This document shows positions 1 through 7,564 of a stretch of 9,876 nucleotides of DNA, in pieces. The stretch's first letter is position 1, and every line of letters begins with the position of its first letter. The notes under the pieces were generated by a model, which saw only the letters and a list, made by a program, of their open reading frames with translations, was not told the DNA's origin and searched no databases. This DNA comes from Clostridia bacterium (GTDB lineage Bacteria > Bacillota > Clostridia > Christensenellales > Borkfalkiaceae). The stretch is taken from assembly GCA_900767815.1 (NCBI GenBank), contig CAAGAM010000090.1:1-9876 (forward strand), given 5' to 3'. The position numbers were made by a program, and so were the translations under genes.

Positions 1-440
1 ACGATGTAATTATCCGAAACGTTTTCAATCACGAGTTGAGGCAAAAATTGTCCGAACGACACTTTTATATGACATTTGGCGGAATATTCCCCGTAAGTCG
101 CCACGACGTCCGCTTCGCCCGTGGAAACCGTTTTTACGTCACCGTCGTCGTTTACGTTAACGACGTTTTCGTTACTCGATTTCCACAAAAGGGTTTCTCC
201 TTCCCGAACCTCGTAAGTTGCGATTAAACTTAAACCGTCTCCGTATATCAGGTCTTTGTTGTAATAATTGAGCGTTATGCCGCCGTTTGTCGACTCTTCC
301 GAATTATCGCTCGGCAATTCCGACTCCGATACGGGAGCAGATTCGGACGAGTCGTCTTTTTTACACCCGACGAACGCTAAAAAGAATACTGATAACATTA
401 GCGACAAAATCACAACCGATATTATTCTGAAATTCTTCAT
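1..440 (-). CDS. Big2 Ig-like domain lipoprotein, N-terminal part (3' end cut)
   Basis: An open frame starts at ATG 440-438 and runs off the low-coordinate edge, giving the first 146 residues. Translation shows a lipoprotein signal peptide (MKNFRIISVVILSL, then a hydrophobic stretch) ending in AFVGC with the lipidated Cys at 26, then an acidic Ser-rich tether (about 27-52). Residues about 55-128 match a bacterial Ig-like group 2 (Big2) domain: ITLNYYNKDL, then LLWKSSNENVVNV, DDGDVKTVSTGEADV and a closing CHIKVSFG. Big2 domains are common spacers in surface adhesins and glycan-active enzymes; the main functional part probably lies beyond the window. The ribosome site GGAGGG (444-449) lies three to four bases from the start, slightly short. 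The gap to the DUF4838 gene is 11 bases, so the two are almost certainly co-transcribed, and their tethers are similar in composition. Confidence 0.85.
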   Translation of the reverse strand, partial: MKNFRIISVVILSLMLSVFFLAFVGCKKDDSSESAPVSESELPSDNSEESTNGGITLNYYNKDLIYGDGLSLIATYEVREGETLLWKSSNENVVNVNDDGDVKTVSTGEADVVATYGEYSAKCHIKVSFGQFLPQLVIENVSDNYI

Positions 441-451
441 ATTCCCTCCGT

Positions 452-2503
452 TTAAGATATCGTTTCAAGGTATTCGTCTATGGTCGTCGGATACTGATTG
501 AGCCACGTTTCCTTGATTACCGCGAAATTCAAGGTCTGTGCGACGGTTTTGAATTTTTGTTTCATCTCTTCGTATTCCGCCGCCGTATACTTGTCTTTAT
601 GCAGACTAAGCATTGCTTTTGCGGGGAACATCCATTCCATATCGATATTGTTTTTAAGCCTGTTATAAGTCGCTGTATCTCTTTTATAACTTTCGATTTT
701 AGCGTACGCTTTATCTATCGTTTTCATAAAATCGTTTACCGTGCCGAAAGGCAATTTATCCTTTTCGGTCGAAGTAACGGACGAACTCGTCGTTAAGGAC
801 GTCCTTGCGTTTTCGATTGCGAACCACAGACTTTCCTGTGTAAACAACTCTTTCATTTCTACCCATGCGTCTTTATACATCGCCTTGAAATAGTTGTCAA
901 CGAGTTTATTTACGTCCAAGTCCGAATTCCACGCAAGTTTACTGCACAAATAGTTATGCAACACGCCGAATCCCGTGTCCGCTCCTCTCTGACAATCGTG
1001 AATCTGCGCAAAAGTATACATATACTTGTTTTCTTTAAGCAGTTTGTAATACTCGGAATAGAAACCGAAACTGTCGTAAAAACACAGATAATCGTAGAAG
1101 AACGTTCCGTAAGACCATGCCATGCAGTCGTCGTAAACCGCTGCCCAATCTTCGACGAACCGTCTTACGGAGTTATTGTCCGCATCGTAAAGACTCTTTG
1201 AATAATTGAATTTGTCCTGCGCCACGAAGGGTACGAGATTTACACCCTCGGGAGACTTCACTTCGTCGGACATTTTCCATTCGCCCGTCGAATAATTTCT
1301 GAACGGCGGCTGCAGCGCGTCGGAGTAAGCAAGGAAAACGTACTTGAAACCTTCCCTCTTATACTCGGGGTTCGCGTCCATCCAGTCGTTGACTTTTTTG
1401 CCGACTTTGTTCAAAAAGATGATTATGCTCGCCGATTTCGCGCCGTTGTTTCTCGAGGCGCAATTTTTACAAGCGTCGCATTCGCACAGGCTGAAAAAGT
1501 CGTTTATTCCGAACTCGACCGCATTGTAATTCGGGTAAGTTACGGGGTCGTACCACTGAAGCGAATTGGTTATCTTTTCCGCACACAAATCGACCATCAG
1601 ATTGAAGTCGTCCGTATTCCCGTGAGCGGTGAAGCACAACTGATTTCCCGCAACCGAATAGAAGTTCCTTTTCGTCTCAAAATATTCGTCAAGCGGCAGA
1701 AAATAGAAACTGTTGTGATTTATATTCCAGTCGGAATTTTTACTGTTGCCCGAATGAATGGGCAGAAGCATATTGCTGTCCGAATCGAGAGAACGCATTC
1801 TGTACGCGAACATCATGTCGTTGACGTCAGAAGTACTTGCGTTTAAAATACCTTTTTTAGTTCTGTACTCTATATCGGGTATATCCACAACGTCGTAATT
1901 CATAAGTTTCAACTCGTTCACGCCCGTGGTTAAGGTGTAAGTGTCCTTGAAATACGTTTCGAAATTAAAATGCATATTCAGGAAATCGTATACGCCGTTA
2001 ATCACGCCCGTATCCGTTTTGCCTATAAAGTAAACGGTTTTATCTTTGGTTAAAATCCTAGCGCCGTCCTTTTTAAGCGTTTTCGTATCTACGTTTAGTC
2101 CGCTGCTTTTATATAGCGACGTATTGCCGAGAGAGATATATTTGCCGTTCGCGTCGTGCGATTTTCCCTCGTCGGAAACCGTTTCGAGCGTAACGCCCGT
2201 CGCCTCTTTGAAAAGTCTTACGAGTTCGTCTCTCGCTATATTCAATTCCGCACTTACGTTTTCGGAGGGTATAACTATCTTGTACTCCGTAGTACCGTTT
2301 TTTATAAGATACTCGTTCGTTTCCTTATACGAAAACCTGTGATTTTCGTTTTCGACAATCGGCTCTGCGCCGCCGCCCGAACTGCTTACGTTTGCGCTAT
2401 CCGACTCGGAATTATCGGTTTTCTTGCAACCAACGATTGAAAACGCAAGTATCGCGACAATAATGAATGCCGTAATGCTTTTCAAAAGATTCTTTTTTAT
2501 CAT
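452..2503 (-). CDS. DUF4838 lipoprotein, probable glycoside hydrolase-like protein
   Basis: This 683-residue protein carries a lipoprotein signal peptide with lipobox SIVGC (lipidated Cys 26) and a Ser/Asp/Gly-rich tether to about 55. Residues about 75-190 resemble the small alpha/beta domain that precedes the barrel in alpha-glucuronidases and beta-hexosaminidases: ARDELVRLFKEATGV at 90-104, then GVINGVYDFL at 166-175. The core, about 210-480, fits DUF4838 with its hallmark NDFFSLCECDACKNC (334-348: Cys 340, 342, 345, 348) and LAYSDALQPP at 391-400. The remainder is helical. DUF4838 proteins are usually annotated as uncharacterised but lie near TIM-barrel carbohydrate enzymes, so a surface enzyme acting on (possibly uronate-bearing) glycans is plausible. 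Catalytic residues cannot be assigned by eye. It sits 12 bases after the Ig-like protein gene and 11 before the next lipoprotein gene. Confidence 0.85.
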   Translation of the reverse strand: MIKKNLLKSITAFIIVAILAFSIVGCKKTDNSESDSANVSSSGGGAEPIVENENHRFSYKETNEYLIKNGTTEYKIVIPSENVSAELNIARDELVRLFKEATGVTLETVSDEGKSHDANGKYISLGNTSLYKSSGLNVDTKTLKKDGARILTKDKTVYFIGKTDTGVINGVYDFLNMHFNFETYFKDTYTLTTGVNELKLMNYDVVDIPDIEYRTKKGILNASTSDVNDMMFAYRMRSLDSDSNMLLPIHSGNSKNSDWNINHNSFYFLPLDEYFETKRNFYSVAGNQLCFTAHGNTDDFNLMVDLCAEKITNSLQWYDPVTYPNYNAVEFGINDFFSLCECDACKNCASRNNGAKSASIIIFLNKVGKKVNDWMDANPEYKREGFKYVFLAYSDALQPPFRNYSTGEWKMSDEVKSPEGVNLVPFVAQDKFNYSKSLYDADNNSVRRFVEDWAAVYDDCMAWSYGTFFYDYLCFYDSFGFYSEYYKLLKENKYMYTFAQIHDCQRGADTGFGVLHNYLCSKLAWNSDLDVNKLVDNYFKAMYKDAWVEMKELFTQESLWFAIENARTSLTTSSSVTSTEKDKLPFGTVNDFMKTIDKAYAKIESYKRDTATYNRLKNNIDMEWMFPAKAMLSLHKDKYTAAEYEEMKQKFKTVAQTLNFAVIKETWLNQYPTTIDEYLETIS

Positions 2504-2509
2504 CGTTGT

Positions 2510-2517
2510 CCTCCTTT
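2510..2517 (-). promoter_or_regulatory. Strong ribosome binding site AAAGGAGG for the DUF4838 gene
   Basis: AAAGGAGG ends six bases before the ATG at 2503-2501 and overlaps the TAA stop (2516-2518) of the preceding gene. It fixes the start of the DUF4838 gene and suggests coupled translation. Confidence 0.8.
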
Positions 2518-5500
2518 ATCCCGCAATTACTCTGTACGCAACGTAAGAGGTATTGCCTGCGTTATCTTTACAATAGACGTAAACGGTATAACTACCCGCT
2601 TTCGATAAATAAATCGTTTTTGCGTCTCTTTCAGCCGATACGGTATTAAATAAATCGTCTCTTACGACTATCCATACGGTCAGGCGATTTGCGGCGGTAT
2701 AATTATCGCCGACAGAGTAATTTATCACGTTTACTTCGGCGTTCGCTTCAACCGTAATCGGCTTCGATATATCGTCCGTCACCGTTATAACGGGAGCCTC
2801 GGTATCCGTAACGTAAATCGTGAATCTCGAATAAGTCTGCTCCGCAACGTTGCCGTATCGGTCGGCGTATTCGTAAATCACTTTATACACGCCGTAATCG
2901 TCGAGAAGAATCGAATACTCTTTCTCGAAATCGGTGACGTTTTCAAGTTTTACCCCATCAACGTCGGTCATTACCCTGTTGTTCTTATAAACCGTCATTT
3001 TAAGGTCGGCCATAGACGACGGAGACAGAACGTCCGCCGCGTATGGTCTCGGAATGGTTACGACGGAATCGAGCGCCGCAACCTTTTCGAGTTCCCTGTA
3101 ATACATTATCGGACCCATATTATCCGAATAAACGTTGGCAAACGACTGCGTACACACTTCGTTTACGGTTATGCTCGCAGCGTTTTCATTTTCGAAAACG
3201 ACTTTCAGGAAACACAGACCGCTTTCAAATACACTGTTATAAACGAAGTCGGTATCGCCTATTTTCAATCTTCCGTCGACGTAAGCGACGTTCGTCGTGT
3301 AACCTTTCCACGGGGTTATCAGAGTTCTTGACGCGCCGCAGTTGACAGAATAAACGTTGTTGCCCGTCAGGTCTATTCTCAAATTATTGTCTGCGTTGTA
3401 ATAATCGGTTATTATCAGCGACATTCTGGTCGTTTCGTCCGTCGTCGGAAGCGTAAACTTGAAGTTGAACGCCTTGTTAAACAGCAACGGATTTATGAAG
3501 TTTATCGTTCCGTTTCTTCCGACATGGAAAGTCGTACCGTTTCTGTCCGTTTCCGCCGACGTTACGTCGCCGACAAAGAATTTCGTAATATCCAACTTGC
3601 CGTCCGCTGTTTTGACGTCTACGACTTTAATCTCGTCCGAAAGAATTTCGACGTCGCTGTTCTCGCATTTCAACTTGAATCTGACGGAGTCGTTCGCCGA
3701 AATAACTATATTGCCGACGTCCTCTATCTTTTCGAAATCGCCGTTATCGAACTTGACGTAGGCCTCCACGTTCGCGGGGGTCGCTCCGTTTTCCGAATAA
3801 TTATACGCTTTGTTTACCTCAATCGAATAGGTATACCCTTTGATATAATATCCGTTAAGGTTCATTATCGGAGAGTCGAAAATCGGCTTAGAGGACGGAA
3901 CCGCGGTAAACGTTAAGTCTTTACTTCCCGAATACAGGGCGTCCTCGTAAAGATATCTGACTTTATATTCTCCCGAATACTCAATAAGATAACGGTCGCT
4001 CGGCGATAATTCCGCAGTTTCGCCTTTCGGGTTTACAACCACGATTTTAACGGAAACTTCGCCGTTTATTCCCGTCGCGGAGAAATTATCGAACTTCACC
4101 ATCGTTCCCGCTTCCGCGTTATCGAAAGCATTTACCGTATTGAAGTTTATACCGTCCTCGCCGTCTTTCGTCGCGTTGAGTACGATAGAATATTTTCCGA
4201 CGTTATTGAAATAATCGACCGCCCAGTACTCGATTGTATATCTTCCTATCGAGGTCGGTAAAAATTTCCCGTTTTCGACCTTAATCATGCGTTCCGCCGC
4301 AGTACCTCTGTTGTACCATACGACGTAATCGGCAACGTTTCCGCCCCTTATTCCGCTGTCGTCGTAAGCATATACGACGGGAACTTTTATCATATCTCCG
4401 TTCGCTACGATTTTTCTTTGCGAAAAGGCGTTTTCTTCGATAAAAATCGGTGCCGTATCGTCTTCGCAATAATCGGCATAAGCGAGCGAAGCGTTACTGT
4501 CTCCCATAATTTTCGCTATTTCCACGGGCGCGCCGTTAACGCCGACAAGTCCCGACGCAGTCACGGAAACGTATACGTTACCGTCGGTAAAGCCGTCAAA
4601 ATCATAATCGTATATGTTTCTGTTGTTGAGTTCGCTGACAAGCGCGGTATTGGAGCCGTTCGTATAGTTGACGTACACTTTTATGTTTTTGCGATCGGTC
4701 GTATCTAATATAAACCCGAAATTATAGTAGTTCTTGTTTACGTTCAGGTTGCCCGTAATTATCGTTCCGTCGCTGTTGTTGTAACTGTTTACGAGCGAAT
4801 AATTTTCGCCGTCGATTTCTATATTTCCCTTTTCGTTTTTGGAAACGCCCGCTTTTTTCTTTCCGTACGCGCTGACGTTCACGTAAGTCTCATAATCGTA
4901 GTTGCCGCGATTGTAGTGTAAATCGACGTATTTCGTCGGATCGTAGCAATCGGTAAGTCTTACGGTAACGCTTTTGCATATCGTATCAAATTGCAAACAG
5001 TTAAGATATATCAAATCAAATTTGCCGTTTTCGTATATATTGACGGGCTTATTGTAGTAGAACGTTCCGCCCTCGGCGAGGTTTAATTTAAGACCTTTGC
5101 GATAGCCCATATTTACGAACGAAGCGTTGAGATCTCCGAAACCGATTTGCGAATCGCTGCTTACCGAATAAAAACTCTTCTTAACCGTAAACTGTTTTTT
5201 CGCCGTGACGATATGCCCGTCCGCCCTTCCTTCAAATACGGCGTCGTACGTTCCGTAAGTGTCGAGAACGTACTCGTTTTCAACCTTTGCCGAGCCGTCC
5301 GGATATACGAGATATGTTTTTTCGACCTTTACTTTTTGTCCTTTATATTCGATTTCCGCACCGTCCGAAAGCGTTACGGTTTCGCCGTAATTATACAAAT
5401 CGGACAGTTCGGCATTACTTACGAGAGGCTCTTCGGCATAGGAAACGTTTACGCCGCCAAAACCTACGGCAAGCCCCGCAAAAACAACAAACAATACCGA

Positions 5501-5542
5501 GAGCAACGCCGTAACGTAATTTTTTGCTTTTTTCGTCATCAC
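2516..5542 (-). CDS. Large secreted protein with Ig-like and probable lectin-like modules
   Basis: This 1008-residue protein (1007 if the ATG at 5539 is used) has a signal peptide with a hydrophobic core at about 11-30 and a likely signal peptidase I site after SYA at 34-36. There is no lipobox, and no LPXTG, S-layer or membrane anchor at the C terminus. Several beta-sandwich domains end in a G-x-Y-x-V/I-x-Y pattern, often followed by an Asp/Gly-Asn turn: 97-103, 433-449, 524-530, 884-900 and 983-997 (the last reads GSYTVYVYCKDNAGN). These resemble bacterial Ig-like or PKD-like domains. Two non-Ig segments, about 127-350 and 655-805, look like concanavalin-type jelly-roll modules and resemble each other, which points to internal duplication. 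No catalytic motif is evident. Its position directly after sugar permeases suggests glycan binding or surface attachment, but this is inference; I do not recognise a named family for the whole protein. Confidence 0.8.
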   Translation of the reverse strand: MMTKKAKNYVTALLSVLFVVFAGLAVGFGGVNVSYAEEPLVSNAELSDLYNYGETVTLSDGAEIEYKGQKVKVEKTYLVYPDGSAKVENEYVLDTYGTYDAVFEGRADGHIVTAKKQFTVKKSFYSVSSDSQIGFGDLNASFVNMGYRKGLKLNLAEGGTFYYNKPVNIYENGKFDLIYLNCLQFDTICKSVTVRLTDCYDPTKYVDLHYNRGNYDYETYVNVSAYGKKKAGVSKNEKGNIEIDGENYSLVNSYNNSDGTIITGNLNVNKNYYNFGFILDTTDRKNIKVYVNYTNGSNTALVSELNNRNIYDYDFDGFTDGNVYVSVTASGLVGVNGAPVEIAKIMGDSNASLAYADYCEDDTAPIFIEENAFSQRKIVANGDMIKVPVVYAYDDSGIRGGNVADYVVWYNRGTAAERMIKVENGKFLPTSIGRYTIEYWAVDYFNNVGKYSIVLNATKDGEDGINFNTVNAFDNAEAGTMVKFDNFSATGINGEVSVKIVVVNPKGETAELSPSDRYLIEYSGEYKVRYLYEDALYSGSKDLTFTAVPSSKPIFDSPIMNLNGYYIKGYTYSIEVNKAYNYSENGATPANVEAYVKFDNGDFEKIEDVGNIVISANDSVRFKLKCENSDVEILSDEIKVVDVKTADGKLDITKFFVGDVTSAETDRNGTTFHVGRNGTINFINPLLFNKAFNFKFTLPTTDETTRMSLIITDYYNADNNLRIDLTGNNVYSVNCGASRTLITPWKGYTTNVAYVDGRLKIGDTDFVYNSVFESGLCFLKVVFENENAASITVNEVCTQSFANVYSDNMGPIMYYRELEKVAALDSVVTIPRPYAADVLSPSSMADLKMTVYKNNRVMTDVDGVKLENVTDFEKEYSILLDDYGVYKVIYEYADRYGNVAEQTYSRFTIYVTDTEAPVITVTDDISKPITVEANAEVNVINYSVGDNYTAANRLTVWIVVRDDLFNTVSAERDAKTIYLSKAGSYTVYVYCKDNAGNTSYVAYRVIAG

Positions 5543-5544
5543 TT

Positions 5545-6537
5545 TTACTCCTTAATTCCGCCTAATGAAATATTCCCCATGATTTTATCCTTGAAAATTA
5601 CGAATATAATCAATATCGGCAACGCAAGCATCATACACGCGGAGACAGAATGGGGAACGTCGCTGATATTTATTCCCGACGGCGGGTCTATCGCGACGAG
5701 ATACACGCCGTAAGATAACGTCGGGTGGGTCGGAAGATACAGAAGCGGAGTCTGATAATCGTTCCATAACGCGACGAACTGTATTAAAAACACCGTCGCA
5801 AGCATCTTCACCGCCAAGGGAAAATATATCCTCGTAAGAATAGTCATTTCCGATGCGCCGTCTAAATCCGCTGCTTCTCTGTAAGTCTCCGAAAGTCCGC
5901 CGAAAAAGGCATAATATACGAAGAAATACATTCCCGCGCCGGACATTTTTTGCAAATAATTCCCGATAAAAGTATCGTACAGCCCGGTGTTACGCAAAAA
6001 ACTTATTATCGTCGGCTGCGACCCGACTATGGGTACGCACATTATGACGATATACGTCACGTAAACTATTCCGCTCAGTCTGTACTTGTATTTCGCGCAC
6101 AGGTATGCGGTTACCGCAGGGACAATGGCGCAAATCAAGCCTCCCACGCCGGCGTATAACAACGTGTTGACGAGCATTCCGAAAAATCCCGTCGTAGACT
6201 GCGAGTATACGGGGGTGTTGCCCCTATAATAAGTTCCGTCCAGCGTAAGCACGAAATTTTTAAGAACGTCGGAGTAATTTTTCAGATGAAAAAACTGCTC
6301 CCGACTGTTCCTTTTGTATTCGGGGTTCAGATTCGGAAATCCGAACATATTTTTCAGATAATCGCGTTCGCTTTTCAAAGAAGTTAATAAGCCCCATGTA
6401 AGCGTGATTATCAAAAACAAAGTGAGCGCAACCAGCAAAACGATAATTGCCGCAAACAAAATTCTATCGGATACGCTTTTCGATTCTATACCCTTTTTAT
6501 TCAATTTGTTCTTTATGTTTTTTTCTGCTCTGTCCAC
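5545..6537 (-). CDS. Sugar ABC transporter permease, MalG/UgpE type (CUT1)
   Basis: This 330-residue membrane protein is the second channel subunit of the importer (COG0395-type). Hydrophobic segments lie at about 26-50, 120-147, 155-178, 199-213, 242-260 and 298-315. The EAA loop is canonical: EAADLDGAS at 221-229 with P240 further on. The C terminus, KDKIMGNISLGGIKE, matches the family's usual glycine-bearing tail. The start is GTG at 6537-6535, three bases after the TGA of the first permease and in the same frame, which implies translational coupling. The outer loop between helices 1 and 2 (about 54-118) is longer than in typical MalG-like proteins, with an apparent extra piece around 96-117. 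Its last codons supply the ribosome site of the next gene. Function as a permease is clear; substrate is not. Confidence 0.94.
   Translation of the reverse strand: MDRAEKNIKNKLNKKGIESKSVSDRILFAAIIVLLVALTLFLIITLTWGLLTSLKSERDYLKNMFGFPNLNPEYKRNSREQFFHLKNYSDVLKNFVLTLDGTYYRGNTPVYSQSTTGFFGMLVNTLLYAGVGGLICAIVPAVTAYLCAKYKYRLSGIVYVTYIVIMCVPIVGSQPTIISFLRNTGLYDTFIGNYLQKMSGAGMYFFVYYAFFGGLSETYREAADLDGASEMTILTRIYFPLAVKMLATVFLIQFVALWNDYQTPLLYLPTHPTLSYGVYLVAIDPPSGINISDVPHSVSACMMLALPILIIFVIFKDKIMGNISLGGIKE
5548..5553 (-). promoter_or_regulatory. Ribosome binding site AAGGAG with tandem GTG-ATG starts
   Basis: AAGGAG is formed by the last sense codons of the second permease. It lies five bases before GTG (5542-5540) and eight bases before ATG (5539-5537), so either codon can start the large secreted protein. 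The choice changes only one residue; ATG is the more usual start. Confidence 0.7.
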
Positions 6538-6540
6538 GGC

Positions 6541-7497
6541 TCAGTCCTCTCTCGGTCCGTATTTTGTCAACCACTTTTTAACGATAAGAGTCGATGGCAA
6601 CACGATAGCCGTCAACATCAGACCTATTGCCGACAAGACGGTGTACGGCACATAGTTTATTCCCTGCGGCACCCATACGTCACTCTTCTGAACCTGTAAA
6701 TACAGGAAATAACCGATGTTTCCTATCGCGTCTCCCCTGTTGCTGTACAGAGTAAACATTCTGAATTGTTCGGTAAAAGTACTCGATACCATAACGACCA
6801 TCATCGTGATAAGAGTCGGATAAATCATCGGAAGTACGATATACCAAAATTCCTGAATACGGTTCGCCCCGTCGAGGTGACACGACTCGATTATTGATTC
6901 GTTTATCGCGCTCATCGTATTGGAATACAACAACATATTGACGCCGAACCAGAAGAGAGAGTTGAAAAAAAACACGAAATATAAACTTGTTTTCGGGTTT
7001 TCGAGAAGCCCCGTCATCGTAGTTATCCCGAATACCTGCTTTGCGAAAGAAGGTATTACGCTGTTGCACAGTTTGACGTAAATAAGACCTATAACAACCT
7101 CGGATAATATCTGAGGCACATATAACGCTACCCTGAAAAACCCGCTGCAATGTCCTTTTTTATAGATATAAAAGGAAAACAATAATGTAAGCGGCGTAAT
7201 GAGAAAGATGTTTCCCGCCGTGAACAGCAACGAGTTTTTTATTCTGTACGGATATTTCGCAAGTTCTTCAAATCCCTTCGCAAAGTTTGAAAAGCCCGCA
7301 AAAGATTTCACCAGAAAACCCTCGCTTGCCTTTTCGTACGAAGTAAAAGCAAGCGCGAAAGAATTGAAATTGATGTAGACGTAGAACACGAAAAAGTGCG
7401 CCACGGGAATAAACATCAGTATCAGGTAAAAAACCAACTTCTTTTTATTTTTATACATCGAATTGCGCCGAACGGGCAACTTTAAACCTTTTTCCAT
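6541..7497 (-). CDS. Sugar ABC transporter permease, MalF/UgpA type (CUT1)
   Basis: This 318-residue membrane protein is one of the two channel-forming subunits of the importer. Hydrophobic segments are visible at about 21-43, 88-111, 121-143, 171-192, 220-240 and 284-305, i.e. six membrane helices, the usual number for short CUT1 permeases. The EAA loop that docks onto the ATPase is at about 203-228, with the key residues E204, D209-G210-A211 and P223. Its first positions read ESC instead of EAA, a mild deviation. The start at 7497 has only a weak GAG-type ribosome site (7503-7505); the internal ATG at 7458 has none better, so the longer form is kept. It ends with TGA at 6541-6543, the only non-TAA stop seen in the window, and shares reading frame with the next permease. 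No ATPase gene is in the window. Confidence 0.93.
   Translation of the reverse strand: MEKGLKLPVRRNSMYKNKKKLVFYLILMFIPVAHFFVFYVYINFNSFALAFTSYEKASEGFLVKSFAGFSNFAKGFEELAKYPYRIKNSLLFTAGNIFLITPLTLLFSFYIYKKGHCSGFFRVALYVPQILSEVVIGLIYVKLCNSVIPSFAKQVFGITTMTGLLENPKTSLYFVFFFNSLFWFGVNMLLYSNTMSAINESIIESCHLDGANRIQEFWYIVLPMIYPTLITMMVVMVSSTFTEQFRMFTLYSNRGDAIGNIGYFLYLQVQKSDVWVPQGINYVPYTVLSAIGLMLTAIVLPSTLIVKKWLTKYGPRED
6546..6550 (-). promoter_or_regulatory. Ribosome binding site AGAGG for the GTG-started second permease
   Basis: AGAGG lies inside the last codons of the first permease gene, eight bases before the GTG at 6537-6535. It supports that GTG as the real start. The next methionine in the frame comes only after the first membrane helix, and an in-frame TGA sits two codons upstream, so no other start fits. 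Confidence 0.65.
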
Positions 7498-7515
7498 AAT
7501 TACTCGGTGGAGAAT

Positions 7516-7548
7516 ACTGTCAGAGCAAAAAAGTTTCGCTCCGACTGT
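7516..7548 (-). other. Intercistronic hairpin between binding-protein and permease genes
   Basis: The 67-base gap after the binding-protein gene contains an 8-bp stem (7519-7526 with 7538-7545, one G-U pair in the transcript) around an 11-base loop; two further pairs can form beyond one mismatch. On the minus-strand RNA the U-run lies in the loop rather than after the stem, so this is not a classical terminator. In other importers, hairpins after the binding-protein gene protect the upstream mRNA or limit read-through so that the binding protein is made in excess. That role here is inference from position. Confidence 0.55.
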
Positions 7549-7564
7549 TTCTCATATTGTTTTT

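Noticed and set aside
5147..5713. 188-codon open frame on the plus strand
   Set aside because: It lies antisense across the start of the large secreted protein gene and the end of the second permease, both well supported. Its translation is Arg/Ile/Phe-rich without any recognisable domain.
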